From NCBI GenBank assembly GCA_020852175.1, contig JADZBH010000012.1, positions 1-64,000 of the forward strand: a stretch of DNA of 64,000 nt, given 5' to 3'. Below the pieces are notes generated by a model. That model searched no databases. It saw only the letters and a list, made by a program, of their open reading frames with translations, and was not told the DNA's origin. The first letter of the stretch is position 1, and each line of letters begins with the position of its first letter. Below are positions 42,072 to 50,968 of this stretch, in pieces. This DNA comes from Bryobacterales bacterium. Lineage in GTDB: Bacteria; Acidobacteriota; Terriglobia; Bryobacterales; Bryobacteraceae. The position numbers and the translations under genes are program-made.

Positions 42072-43498
42072 GTCTTCTCGCCAAGAAACCACTGGAAACG
42101 ATCGCCGCCGAATCCAGCGGCGATCATTCGCTCAAGCGCACGCTCACGGCAACGCAACTCATCGCCCTCGGCATTGGAGCCATCATCGGCGCGGGCCTTT
42201 TCTCGTTGACCGGAATCGCCGCCGCCAACCACGCGGGCCCGGCCGTGACGCTCTCCTTTGTTGTCGCCGCCATCGGATGCGCCTTCGCCGGCCTGTGTTA
42301 CAGCGAATTCGCCACGATGATCCCCATCGCCGGCAGCGCCTACACCTACTCCTATGCCACCATGGGCGAGTTCGTGGCCTGGATCATCGGCTGGGATCTC
42401 GTGCTCGAATACGCCGTCGGCGCCGCCACGGTGGCCGTCAGTTGGTCCCGCTACATCGTGTCGCTTTGCCATGACTTCGGCATCGAACTTCCGGTCCAAC
42501 TCGTCAACTCCCCCTTCGTCACCCTTCCCGACGGCTCCCACGGCTTCATCAACCTGCCCGCCATCATCGTCGTGGCGCTCATGTCGACGCTGCTCATCGC
42601 CGGCATCCAGGAATCGGCACGCATCAACACCATCATCGTCTGCCTCAAGGTCGGCGTCGTCATTCTCTTTATCGTGTTCGGCTGGGCCTACATCAACAGC
42701 GACAATTACACGCCCTACATTCCGCCCAACACCGGCGTCTCCGGACAGTTCGGCATCTCCGGCGTGCTGCGCGCGGCGGGCGTCGTCTTTTTCGCCTTCA
42801 TCGGCTTTGACGCCGTCTCCACGGCGGCGCAGGAGGCGAAGAACCCTCAGCGAGACATGCCCATCGGCATCATCGGCTCGCTGGTGATCTGCACGCTGCT
42901 CTACGTCCTGTTCGCCCACGTGCTCACCGGCATCGTCCCATTCAAACTGCTGGATGACGCCGCTCCGGTGGCCGTCGCCGTGGACCGCACGCCGTTCACA
43001 TGGCTGAAAACCGCCGTCAAGCTCGCCATCATCGCCGGTTACACCTCGGTGATCCTGGTGATGCTGCTGGGCCAGTCGCGCGTCTTTTACTCCATGTCCC
43101 GCGACGGACTGCTGCCCAAGCTCTTTTCCGAACTCCACCCCAAGTTCCGCACGCCCTACAAGAGCAACCTGCTCTTCATGGTCTTCGTGGCCCTGTTCGC
43201 CGCCCTCACCCCCATTCAGATCGTCGGCGAAATGACCTCCATTGGCACGCTGTTCGCCTTCGTGCTGGTCAGCGCCGGCATTCTCGTCATGCGCAAGACC
43301 CACCCCGATCTGCCGCGCCCCTTCCGCACGCCCCTGGTGCCGCTGGTGCCGCTGATGGGCATTGGCTTCAACCTGCTTCTGATGTTCGGCCTCGGTTGGG
43401 AGAACTGGCTCCGGCTCTTCGTCTGGATGGCGATCGGATTCGTGATCTACTTCGCCTATAGCCGCACTCACAGCAAGCTCTCGGCCGCCCGGCGCTGA
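42068..43498 (+). CDS. APC-superfamily cationic-amino-acid-type permease
   Basis: This 476-aa protein has 12-14 hydrophobic helices. It shows the motif ALGIGAIIGAGLFSLTGIAA and FFAFIGFDAVSTAAQEAKNP, which place it with the CAT/YfnA-like branch, different from the permease before it. It should import cationic or broad-range amino acids. The ATG at 42068 overlaps the previous stop (ATGA), with GGAGG a little upstream. Two dissimilar APC permeases in tandem suggest complementary substrate ranges. It is the last gene of the peptidase operon; a separate promoter-like TACAAT follows for the next gene. Confidence 0.88.
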   Translation: MSLLAKKPLETIAAESSGDHSLKRTLTATQLIALGIGAIIGAGLFSLTGIAAANHAGPAVTLSFVVAAIGCAFAGLCYSEFATMIPIAGSAYTYSYATMGEFVAWIIGWDLVLEYAVGAATVAVSWSRYIVSLCHDFGIELPVQLVNSPFVTLPDGSHGFINLPAIIVVALMSTLLIAGIQESARINTIIVCLKVGVVILFIVFGWAYINSDNYTPYIPPNTGVSGQFGISGVLRAAGVVFFAFIGFDAVSTAAQEAKNPQRDMPIGIIGSLVICTLLYVLFAHVLTGIVPFKLLDDAAPVAVAVDRTPFTWLKTAVKLAIIAGYTSVILVMLLGQSRVFYSMSRDGLLPKLFSELHPKFRTPYKSNLLFMVFVALFAALTPIQIVGEMTSIGTLFAFVLVSAGILVMRKTHPDLPRPFRTPLVPLVPLMGIGFNLLLMFGLGWENWLRLFVWMAIGFVIYFAYSRTHSKLSAARR

Positions 43499-43504
43499 CG
43501 GCGC

Positions 43505-43510
43505 TACAAT
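43505..43510 (+). promoter_or_regulatory. -10-like element TACAAT with leaderless spacing
   Basis: The plus strand reads GGCGCTACAATACCCGCATG. The element is followed by 6 bases and the ATG at 43517, the same arrangement as upstream of the DUF1080 gene on the other strand. No ribosome site fits between. Confidence 0.45.
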
Positions 43511-43516
43511 ACCCGC

Positions 43517-44008
43517 ATGGGCACCTTCATGAAACCGGGATTTCGGAGCGCTCTCCTGCTCGCCACCCTTTCGCTCACCGCCATTTCGCTCGCCGCCATG
43601 GCCAGGCCGAATCTCACCGGCACATGGACGCTCGACCCGGCCAAGAGCGACTTCGGCCCCATGCCAGGCCCCTCCTCGATGACGCGCGTCATCACCCACG
43701 ACGACCCGGCCCTGGCCATCAAGACCACCCAGTCGGGCCAGCGCGGCGAATTCACCACCGAGTTGAAGTACACCACCGACGGCAAGGAGAGCGTGAATAC
43801 CACCCGCATGGGCGACGTCAAGTCCGTAGTCTCCTGGGATGGCGACACTCTCGTCGTGAAATACAAGATCGACAACCCCAACGCGGGCGAACTCACCTTC
43901 GTGGAACGCTGGAGTACCGGCGACGGCGGGAAATCCATGACCGTGAAAACCAAGATCACCGGCCCTCCGCAGCCGATTGACCGCACCCTGGTGTTCACGA
44001 AGGAGTAG
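43517..44008 (+). CDS. Small exported beta-barrel-like protein
   Basis: This 163-aa protein has a signal peptide (about 1-28, ending AAMA). The body is beta-rich: NLTGTWTLDPAKSDFGP, AIKTTQSGQRGEFTTELKYT and SVVSWDGDTLVVKYKI. The GTW.LDPAKS start recurs in many acidobacterial exported proteins and looks lipocalin-like. No enzymatic motif is seen; it may bind a hydrophobic ligand, which is speculation. The gene has its own promoter-like element at 43505 and ends 4 bases before the convergent gene. Confidence 0.7.
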   Translation: MGTFMKPGFRSALLLATLSLTAISLAAMARPNLTGTWTLDPAKSDFGPMPGPSSMTRVITHDDPALAIKTTQSGQRGEFTTELKYTTDGKESVNTTRMGDVKSVVSWDGDTLVVKYKIDNPNAGELTFVERWSTGDGGKSMTVKTKITGPPQPIDRTLVFTKE

Positions 44009-44012
44009 CGGT

Positions 44013-44495
44013 CTACGGCGCCCCGGCGGACTTCGGCGGCGTGCTCGTACCGCCATCGAAGGCGATCTTCCAGGCTCCATCCTTCTGGCGTTTCCAGATG
44101 GTGATGTAGCGGCCCTCATTCGTGTACCGCTTCCCATCCGGACCCGTCCACGCGCGCCGCGACGAACCCAGCGTGTAGCCCAGGTCGCCGCCGCGCGACA
44201 CCTCGGCGAAGTCCGGCTGCCAGCGCAGCGTGTTGCCTGGTTTCGCGAAGAACGGTGTCATCGCCTCGCGCACCTTCTCCCGGCCGCGAACCGGCGGCAC
44301 GCCGTTCATTCCGCCATCCCCGGCGAAATAACCGGCCCAGGCGAGGCCGCCTTCCACGCCAGCGTCCGCCACGGCGGCGTCAAAAGCCTTGTCGGCGTCC
44401 AGAATCTCGCGGCGGTAGTCCCGCGCGGCTCCGGCTGCCAGCAGGAAGAACCCCGCGGCGCACAGATGCAGGAAAGCGAAATACGCGCGTCTCAT
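44013..44495 (-). CDS. Exported DUF4440/SnoaL-like protein
   Basis: This 160-aa protein has a hydrophobic leader (about 5-24) and an NTF2-like fold of the DUF4440/SnoaL type: ILDADKAFDAAVADAGVEGG near the start and YITIWKRQKDGAWKIAFDGG at the end, as in most family members. Such domains bind small molecules or act as minor enzymes; the role here is unknown. A GTG at 44510 would add 5 residues, but the ATG at 44495 has TACCCT 6 bases before it, the recurring short-leader pattern of this window. Confidence 0.78.
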   Translation of the reverse strand: MRRAYFAFLHLCAAGFFLLAAGAARDYRREILDADKAFDAAVADAGVEGGLAWAGYFAGDGGMNGVPPVRGREKVREAMTPFFAKPGNTLRWQPDFAEVSRGGDLGYTLGSSRRAWTGPDGKRYTNEGRYITIWKRQKDGAWKIAFDGGTSTPPKSAGAP

Positions 44496-44501
44496 CCCCA
44501 C

Positions 44502-44507
44502 AGGGTA
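44502..44507 (-). promoter_or_regulatory. -10-like element TACCCT with leaderless spacing
   Basis: On the minus strand GTGTACCCTGTGGGGATG places the hexamer 6 bases before the ATG at 44495. It is weaker than the TACACT elements but has the same position. Confidence 0.3.
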
Positions 44508-44520
44508 CACGGCGCGAGCT

Positions 44521-45507
44521 TCAGGGCGTCAGAACGATGCGCCCCATCACATCCCCCGTGCGCAAGCGGGCGAACACGTCGTTCACCTTCTCCAGCGGCT
44601 GCGTTTCCACATGGCACCGGATGCCCGTCCGGGCCGCCAGCGCCAGCATGTCGCGCACGTCCTGCCGGGTCCCTACCGCCGAGCCCAGAATGCGCAACTC
44701 CCCGCCCACGATCGGTATCACCGGCAGTTCCAGATCGCGCGCGGGCATGCCTACCACCATCACCGTTCCCCCGCGCTTCACTCCCTTCACCGCCGAGCGG
44801 TAGGCCGTCACCGACGCCGCCGTCACCACGGCCACCTCGGCGCCCCACGCCCGCAGCGCCTTTTCCGGCGCCTCGCTCGAAGCATCCATCACCTCGTGCG
44901 CCCCGCACTCCTTCGCCATCTCCAACTTCCCGGCGTGAACGTCGATGGCGCAGACAATCGCCCCCAACTGCCGCGCGATCTGAATCGCCAGATGCCCCAG
45001 ACCGCCAGCGCCGAACACGGCCACGCGCTGTCCCTTCTGCAATCCGCTGGACTTGATCGCCTTATAAGCCGTCACTCCGGCGCAAACCAATGGCGCCGCC
45101 TCGACCGCGCTTAACCCCTCGGGAATCCGGATCACGTGCGTGAACGGAGCCACCATGTACTGCGCGTAGCCCCCGTCGGTCATCACCCCGGTGATCTTCT
45201 GCTTCTGGCACAGCGACTCCCGGCCGCCCCGGCAGTATTCGCACGCCCCGCAACTCCAGCCCAGCCACGGAACCCCCACCCGGGCGTTGTTGGCCTCGAT
45301 GACGCCGGCCACCTCATGCCCCAGCACCAGCGGCAGTTTCGCCGCCTTCTTCATCGCCTCCCAATCCCCATCGGCCACATGCACGTCCGAGTGACAGGCG
45401 CCGCAGGCCTCCACGCGCAGCAACACCTCTCCCGGGCCGGGCGCCGGTTTGGGACGGTCCGCCATCACCAGCGGACGTCCATACTCCTCGAGGATCGCGG
45501 CATTCAT
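44521..45507 (-). CDS. Zinc-dependent alcohol dehydrogenase with a shortened catalytic domain
   Basis: This 328-aa medium-chain dehydrogenase has the catalytic zinc site CGACHSDVHVADGDW and GHEVAGV, the structural zinc Cys set CGACEYCRGGRESLC, and the NAD fold GAGGLGHLAIQIARQLGA. It should interconvert alcohols and aldehydes in the AdhP/AdhA manner. One oddity: between VAGVIEA and RVGVPWL the usual loop (about 10-11 residues, with the conserved Gly-Asp) is missing, so the text reads VIEANNARVGVPWL. The reading frame is intact, so this is an in-frame deletion, and folding or activity might be affected. The ATG at 45507 matches the family start; GATAAT lies 6 bases upstream. Confidence 0.85.
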   Translation of the reverse strand: MNAAILEEYGRPLVMADRPKPAPGPGEVLLRVEACGACHSDVHVADGDWEAMKKAAKLPLVLGHEVAGVIEANNARVGVPWLGWSCGACEYCRGGRESLCQKQKITGVMTDGGYAQYMVAPFTHVIRIPEGLSAVEAAPLVCAGVTAYKAIKSSGLQKGQRVAVFGAGGLGHLAIQIARQLGAIVCAIDVHAGKLEMAKECGAHEVMDASSEAPEKALRAWGAEVAVVTAASVTAYRSAVKGVKRGGTVMVVGMPARDLELPVIPIVGGELRILGSAVGTRQDVRDMLALAARTGIRCHVETQPLEKVNDVFARLRTGDVMGRIVLTP

Positions 45508-45538
45508 GGGAACATTATCGTTCACCGCGAGCGCGGCG

Positions 45539-46408
45539 CTATTCCCCCGCCGGGCGCACCTGGGGCTCGGGGTACTTGGCCCGCAGCCGTTCATATTCGC
45601 GTTTCAGCAGAGGGTTCGCCGGGAACTCCCGCGTCAGGATCTCCAGTACGCGCGCCGCCTCGCGGGGCCGCTTCTCGCGCATGTGAATGATCGCCAGCAG
45701 AATCCGCGCGAACGGTCCCATGTAAAAGCCCTTCCGCGAAACCGTCTCCAGGTTCTGGACCGCCTTTTCCTTGCTGCCCTCGGTTTCCGGGAAGCGGATG
45801 AACCACTTCACGAAAAACGGCATGCTTCCGATCATGTATTCGCTAATGCCGGTGGTGAGCAGCGCGTCGTAAAATTCCGGCACCCGTTTACGCAACTCCA
45901 GCGCATGCGCCTGGCTCTGCCTGGCGTTGGAAAGGCTCCGCATGCGTTCCTTTTCGATGAAGGCCAGATAGTCGGTCTTCATCCCTTCCGCCATGCACAG
46001 GGCATAGAGCGCGCCGGAGTCGTTGGGATCCACTTTCAGGCGTTTGTTGGCCAGGCTTTCGGCCTGTCCGATGGCTTGGTAAAACTGCTCGCGCACCTTG
46101 AGATCTGGGTCGATCCTCTTGTTCGAGCGGATCCGGTTGTCGTCGGTGAAGAACTCGCCTTCCAGGATTTTCATCCGGTCCATCTCGTAGAACAGATACG
46201 CCGAGGCCTTGAAGGCCGGCCCCAGCGGATCGTCCGGATGCGCCGAGACATAGGCGTCCAGGATCCGGTGCGCCCCCGTGAAGTCGAAGTTGTACATCCG
46301 GTCGAGCGCGGATTTGATTTCCGGGATGGGGTGTTTCACCCCTCCGGCGCTCACCCCGGAGGCGAACAAGACCAACCCCAGCGCCACGGCGCCCAGATGC
46401 GCTCTCAT
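45539..46408 (-). CDS. Exported TPR-like protein
   Basis: This 289-aa protein has a signal peptide (about 1-21). The rest is helical with TPR-like pairs: FDFTGAHRILDAYVSAHPDD near 42-61, SLANKRLKVDPNDSGALYAL near 120-140, and REAARVLEILTREFPANPLL near the end. It has no enzymatic motif and probably acts as a periplasmic scaffold. Its start overlaps the glnE stop by 4 bases, so it is translationally coupled to glnE. The link between a nitrogen regulator and a periplasmic TPR protein is not explained by known biology. Confidence 0.75.
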   Translation of the reverse strand: MRAHLGAVALGLVLFASGVSAGGVKHPIPEIKSALDRMYNFDFTGAHRILDAYVSAHPDDPLGPAFKASAYLFYEMDRMKILEGEFFTDDNRIRSNKRIDPDLKVREQFYQAIGQAESLANKRLKVDPNDSGALYALCMAEGMKTDYLAFIEKERMRSLSNARQSQAHALELRKRVPEFYDALLTTGISEYMIGSMPFFVKWFIRFPETEGSKEKAVQNLETVSRKGFYMGPFARILLAIIHMREKRPREAARVLEILTREFPANPLLKREYERLRAKYPEPQVRPAGE

Positions 46409-49311
46409 GCGGCGAACAACCTGTCGAAGTATTCCCGGGTGCGGCGCTGGATCTGGTCCAGTTCATCCGGCAGCGGCTGGTCATGCAGGTGGTCCGGCGT
46501 CCACCGGCTTACCAGTTCGGTCAGAATCTGCAACTGCATCGGCGCGCTGGGCAGATTCCCCTCGGCATGTCCCGAACTCAACCGCAGGGCGTGGTCCACC
46601 GCCCTGTAAAAAATCGCCGCGTCATTCAAGAACTGTGCGTCGGCCCTGTCCATGTGTCCCATTTTCTCCACGATGTCAATGCGGGCCGGCGTGTTCAACA
46701 CCGTGAAAAAGATACCCGCGCCTTTCAACCGGAGGTACATCAGCGCGAAGTCGATGTCGTAGTAGCCGCCGCGCCCGGCCTTGAGCGGATTGGCCACCCC
46801 TATCTCCTGTTCCAGACGTTGCCGCATCTGCCGCAGTTTCGTTTTCGACCGCCCGCCCTGGCCATAACGCCGCCAGTCCACCTCCTGCAGGCCGTTCAGA
46901 AACCTCGTACCGCGTTCCAGGTTGCCCGCGATCGCGCGGGCTTTCATGTAGGTGATCCCTTCCCATGCCTCGGCCTGCTTCTCGAAATAGTCTTTATAAG
47001 CGCCCTCGGTCTGCACCAGCGGTCCTTCGCGCCCGTTCGGCCGCAGCCGCGTGTCGATAGCGAATAGCGTTCCTTCGCCGGTGTATGCCGTCAGGATCTC
47101 CACCATGCGTGTGGCCACGCGCGTCCAGAACTGTCCTTCGGCCTGATCCTCGTCCGGCAGCACGAACACCAGGTCGGCGTCGGAGGCCAGGTCGAACTCA
47201 AGCATTCCCAGGCGTCCCAGCGCCATCACCATCAGTTGATCGCCCGGCGCGTAGCCGGCCTGAGACGGAGGATACTGGTTCACCACCTGCTCCAGCGCCA
47301 AACGGTAGGCGGCGGCGATCACGCAGCCTGCCAGTTCGCTGGTCCGCCGCAGCGTATCGAACACGGGAGCGTGGAGACAGATGCTCTCGCTTTGAATCCG
47401 CAACATCTCGCGCCGGAAGAAGCGCCGCAGGTCCGTGGCATCGTGCAGCAGCGCGGGCATCTCTTCGTAGCGCGTGCGCGACTCCGGCTTCACGCGCATC
47501 CGGTGCAATTCTTCCAGCAGTTCCGGTTTCCGCACCAGTTGTTCGGCGAAGAACGGCGAATGCTCGAACAGGTCCACCACATAGGCGGCCAGCGTGGGAT
47601 CCTCGTCCAGCCAGTTCAACCACTGCTGGTTCGGCAGCACCTTCTCCAGGAAATGCTCGAAGCTGCGCAACCCGTAGGTCAGTTTCAGGCGCGACAGAGT
47701 GGCGGCCAGCCCGGACGCCTTCATTTCCAGGGAGCGTACCAGGTTGCTCGGCGCCGCCGGGCCTCCCGGCAACTGTTGCAACAGCACGTCCATCTCGGCC
47801 TTGGGAATCTCGCTCACCGAGGCCAGCGGCTCCCGGTAATGTGCCGGAATTTGCGCGTGAATCAGCCGCTCATAGATGTCCTGCACCTGAGACAGGTGGC
47901 GTTGCAGGGTCTCGCGCAGTTCCTTGCCGCTGGGCTCGCTGCCCAACTGCCCGGCAGGCATCCGCAGAGCCATCAGACGCGTGGTTTCGGCGTCGTCGGG
48001 CAGGATGTGGGTTTGCAGGTCGTCGGCGAATTGCAGGCGATGTTCCAGGTTGCGCAAAAATTGATAGGCATGGGCCAGCCGCGAATACTCCGTCTCGCTC
48101 AACAGCCCCTTGTCTCTCAGCCTGAACAGGGCCAGCAAGGTGCCGCCGTGACGCACCCATGGCTCGCGCCCTCCGTGCAGGCGCTGCAGGCACTGCACCA
48201 GGAATTCGATGTCCCGGATGCCTCCCGGCGCCAGTTTCACGTCCAGCCCCGGCTTGGCCTGCCGCTTTCGGGCCATCTTCTCGCTAATGCGCTCGCGCGC
48301 CAGCGACACCGCCTCGATCGCCGTGAAGTCCAGCGACGTGGCGTAGGTGAGCGGTTCGATGAAGTCCAGCAACTGGCGGCCCAGCGAACGGTCCCCCGCG
48401 GCCGCGCGCGCCTTGATCAACATCTGCAACTCCCAGTCCCGCGCCCGCTTCCGGTAGTAATCGCGCGCACCCTCCATGGAAATACAGACGTCACCCAGCG
48501 ACCCCTCGGGCCGCAGGCGCAGATCGACGCGGTAACAGAAGCCGAAAGGCGTGTACCCGCTCAACAACTCAGTGAGTTTGGTGCACAGCTTCTTGAAGAA
48601 TTCCTTGTTCGAAATCCGGTCCGGCCCCGTCGTCTCCCCGTTGTTCGAATAGATGAACATGAGGTCGATATCCGAGCTGTAGTTCAACTCGCGGCCGCCC
48701 AGTTTGCCCAGCGCCAGAATGGTCAGCGCCCCGTCTTCCGGCTCGCCGTGCCTGGCCCGCAATTCGTGCCGGATGCGAAGATAGGCCGACTCGATGATGG
48801 CGTCGGCCAGGTTCGAAATCTCCTCGGTGATGTCGCTCAAGGTGCCGAACTGGAGAACGTCGCGCACCAGGATGCGCAGCAGTTGCCGCCGCCGGAAGCG
48901 CGCGTACTCCACCGCAGGCGGCATGCCCGCGCCGTGCGCCTCCAGGCTCCGCTCCAGCCGCTCCATGTACTCATCGGCGCTCACCACGCGGTGTAAATCC
49001 CCGTAGGAGCCCACCGTTTCAATCCATTCCGGCGTCCTCAGCAACTCCTCGCTCAGGAACTGGCTCTGGCTGAACACGGCCACCAGGTATTGCAGCAGCG
49101 CCGGGGACACGGCCAGACGTTGAAACGCCGCCGGTTTCTGTTCCAGCAACCGCCGCAGGTAGTGCAGCACATTGTCCGGGTCGGCACTGCGCGACAACAG
49201 CAGCCGCAGCCGCTCCTGCATGGCAGGATTCAGCTTGTCGCTCAACGACATGGCGTTCGAGTTCGCCCGCGCGCGGTCTCGGAACGCGGGAATATCGGCT
49301 AAGCGCAGCAT
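46405..49311 (-). CDS. glnE: Glutamine synthetase adenylyltransferase/adenylyl-removing enzyme
   Basis: This 968-aa protein has the two nucleotidyltransferase domains of GlnE. In the N-terminal half, GGRELNYSSDIDLMFIYS carries the SDxD metal motif. In the C-terminal half, FDLASDADLVFVLPDED carries the second. The N-terminal half removes AMP from glutamine synthetase and the C-terminal half adds it, under PII control. Length is normal. The second site is preceded by LGMLEF in place of the usual GGxELN-like sequence, but the acidic residues are kept. Helical linker and Arg-rich regions fill the rest. No glnA or glnB is in the window. The TPR-like gene follows by ATGA overlap. Confidence 0.93.
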   Translation of the reverse strand: MLRLADIPAFRDRARANSNAMSLSDKLNPAMQERLRLLLSRSADPDNVLHYLRRLLEQKPAAFQRLAVSPALLQYLVAVFSQSQFLSEELLRTPEWIETVGSYGDLHRVVSADEYMERLERSLEAHGAGMPPAVEYARFRRRQLLRILVRDVLQFGTLSDITEEISNLADAIIESAYLRIRHELRARHGEPEDGALTILALGKLGGRELNYSSDIDLMFIYSNNGETTGPDRISNKEFFKKLCTKLTELLSGYTPFGFCYRVDLRLRPEGSLGDVCISMEGARDYYRKRARDWELQMLIKARAAAGDRSLGRQLLDFIEPLTYATSLDFTAIEAVSLARERISEKMARKRQAKPGLDVKLAPGGIRDIEFLVQCLQRLHGGREPWVRHGGTLLALFRLRDKGLLSETEYSRLAHAYQFLRNLEHRLQFADDLQTHILPDDAETTRLMALRMPAGQLGSEPSGKELRETLQRHLSQVQDIYERLIHAQIPAHYREPLASVSEIPKAEMDVLLQQLPGGPAAPSNLVRSLEMKASGLAATLSRLKLTYGLRSFEHFLEKVLPNQQWLNWLDEDPTLAAYVVDLFEHSPFFAEQLVRKPELLEELHRMRVKPESRTRYEEMPALLHDATDLRRFFRREMLRIQSESICLHAPVFDTLRRTSELAGCVIAAAYRLALEQVVNQYPPSQAGYAPGDQLMVMALGRLGMLEFDLASDADLVFVLPDEDQAEGQFWTRVATRMVEILTAYTGEGTLFAIDTRLRPNGREGPLVQTEGAYKDYFEKQAEAWEGITYMKARAIAGNLERGTRFLNGLQEVDWRRYGQGGRSKTKLRQMRQRLEQEIGVANPLKAGRGGYYDIDFALMYLRLKGAGIFFTVLNTPARIDIVEKMGHMDRADAQFLNDAAIFYRAVDHALRLSSGHAEGNLPSAPMQLQILTELVSRWTPDHLHDQPLPDELDQIQRRTREYFDRLFAA

Positions 49312-49503
49312 TCGCTGTATATTTCCGGGAGCCCTCTCCCTGCCGCTAGTCTATCCCACTCCCCCAAACTCCCACCCGGCATCCCGTCCCGGCGTCCTTT
49401 TCCTCCCTCTATCGAGGCTATCCCCGCCCGAGCCGTCCTGCCGCATTCTGGAGATGGCCGTGACGGGGATTTCCGGAACGGCTTGAAAGTGAGAGGATTC
49501 ACG
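49312..49503. other. Intergenic region between glnE and a small exported protein gene
   Basis: This 192-base divergent gap holds a TATACA-like element (49316-49321, minus strand) near the glnE start and, on the plus strand, GAGAGG just before the ATG at 49504. The rest shows no repeat, hairpin or operator that I can identify. Confidence 0.3.
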
Positions 49504-49698
49504 ATGAGATTGAAACTGATGATGGCAATGCTGGCGCTGTCGATCACGCCGTTTACATTTGCCGCCAAGAAGCCCAAGGCTGCCGAACCGTCCACCACGG
49601 CGCCCACGACCACCACGGAAACGCAGCAGCCCCCCAAAAAGGCGAAGAAGAAACATCACAAGGAGCACACCACCGAGCAGCCGCCGAAGTCCAATTAG
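49504..49698 (+). CDS. Tiny exported Lys/His/Thr-rich protein
   Basis: This 64-aa protein has a signal peptide (MRLKLMMAMLALSITPFTFA). The mature part is low-complexity: AAKKPKAAEPSTTAPTTTTE, a PPKKAKKKHHKEH stretch and a short end. The charge is strongly positive. A GAGAGG ribosome site supports the ATG at 49504 over one at 49483. Similar small exported Lys-rich proteins occur in acidobacteria without known function; binding of anionic polymer, metal or nucleic acid is possible. It stands alone downstream of the divergent glnE. Confidence 0.6.
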   Translation: MRLKLMMAMLALSITPFTFAAKKPKAAEPSTTAPTTTTETQQPPKKAKKKHHKEHTTEQPPKSN

Positions 49699-49786
49699 CT
49701 TTCGTCCCATCCCGCGCGGGTTCGCCCCCCATTCCCGCCGGGATCCGCTGGGGGTTGAGCGGTATGGATCGCCCTGTGCCGGCGCG

Positions 49787-50278
49787 CTATCCAGCCAGCG
49801 TCATGGTGTCGCCAGGTTTCACCCGGCCGCCCGTGATCACGCGGGCGTACACGCCGCTCAACCCCCAAACCGGTGAAGCCGGGTCATTCCGCTTCGCCAA
49901 GCCGTCATGGATCCTGCTCCGCAACGTTTCCCCGTACACGTCCAGCGTCTTGCATGGCGAGCGGCTCTTGGTCGTCTCCAGAATCACCTCGTCACCCACA
50001 CGCCAACGCTGGCCCGGCACGATCTCCCTGCGGCCGATTCCCCGAACCGTCAAATTCTCTCCCAGTGCGCCGGCGAACAGGGCGAACCCCTCGGCCTTCA
50101 ACTCCTCCAGCGCAGCCTCCGTCAGAATCAGCACGGCCTGTCCGGGCAGACCGTGCACATCGGGAAACCGGAACCGGTCTCCCTCCAGTCCCTCTACCGT
50201 CACGCCGGCCGACGCCACGGGCCGGTTTGGTACGCCTCCCGGGCCCAAGCTCACTTGAATCACCGTTCCGCTCGTCAT
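49787..50278 (-). CDS. MOSC-domain protein
   Basis: This 163-aa protein is a stand-alone MOSC domain: LEGDRFRFPDVHGLPGQAV, FAGALGENLTVRG, PGQRWRVGDEVILE and the conserved Cys in SRSPCKTLDVYG. MOSC domains act in molybdenum-cofactor sulfur transfer and in detoxification enzymes such as YiiM, which accept Moco. It probably handles Moco-bound sulfur or reduces N-hydroxylated compounds. The start at 50278 is set by GAGGA 5 bases upstream; an ATG at 50296 is the alternative. No molybdenum genes are adjacent. Confidence 0.88.
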   Translation of the reverse strand: MTSGTVIQVSLGPGGVPNRPVASAGVTVEGLEGDRFRFPDVHGLPGQAVLILTEAALEELKAEGFALFAGALGENLTVRGIGRREIVPGQRWRVGDEVILETTKSRSPCKTLDVYGETLRSRIHDGLAKRNDPASPVWGLSGVYARVITGGRVKPGDTMTLAG

Positions 50279-50450
50279 CGGTTCCTCGGGTTTCATTGCC
50301 GCCAATCGTTCCCCCCACACCCGGCGAATCCTTCTCTTTCTCTTTTCCCGGCTCACCGGGTTCGGCGCCTCTCTTTACGAATTTTCCAATTCTCTGATCC
50401 ATCCGGCGCAAGAAAATCGCTACCTTAAACTTAACCCGGACTCTCCCTCC

Positions 50451-50957
50451 ATGACGCCCCCCGCACTCTCAGCCCCCCTCGCACTCACTCCCGAGGGTTG
50501 GGATACTCTCGCCGCCCGCTTCGGCTGTTCCCAGAAGGTCTCACAGGGACCGCGTGAAAACGGATCCCGCTACCTGACCGAGTATCTCCCCCGTACCCAG
50601 TCGGCCCGCGCTCACGACAGGCGGTTCACCATTACGATTTTCCGGTTCGCAGCCCAGGAGACCGCGGAGCGCTCAGCATCCCTGCTGGACTCCCTGACAA
50701 CCGCCGCCATGCGGGCAGGCTCGGGATTTCGCGAGTGTCTGACCGTACCCGCTCCGCTTGCCCTGGCGGCGTTCCTCGATTATTCCGAAGATGGACTCCA
50801 CACGATCGCCGCGGCGATTCCCTTGGCCGCTTCACACGCCGGCGGCTACGCTTCCCTCGCGCTGCTTCAGCTAACCACCAGCAACGGAACCATCCCGGCA
50901 CTCGCCGAGGTGCAACTGCTCCGTTCGCTGGTTGTCCCGGAATCGGTTCCCGCCTAA
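50451..50957 (+). CDS. Unrecognised protein
   Basis: This 168-aa protein has no signal peptide or transmembrane segment. It reads as a mixed alpha/beta protein, with LTPEGWDTLAARFGCSQKVS near the start, RRFTITIFRFAAQETAERSA in the middle and YASLALLQLTTSNG near the end. I cannot match a family. Codon use is like its neighbours and it is the only long frame in the gap between two minus-strand genes, so it is probably real. Its end is followed by a small GC hairpin. Confidence 0.5.
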   Translation: MTPPALSAPLALTPEGWDTLAARFGCSQKVSQGPRENGSRYLTEYLPRTQSARAHDRRFTITIFRFAAQETAERSASLLDSLTTAAMRAGSGFRECLTVPAPLALAAFLDYSEDGLHTIAAAIPLAASHAGGYASLALLQLTTSNGTIPALAEVQLLRSLVVPESVPA

Positions 50958-50968
50958 GAGAGACATGA

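Noticed and set aside
42041..44137. Long minus-strand frame opposite the second permease
   Set aside because: Very His/Asp/Gly/Glu-rich antisense shadow of a membrane protein gene.
47236..48996. Long plus-strand frame opposite glnE
   Set aside because: Antisense shadow of glnE; no signal, domain or ribosome site supports it.
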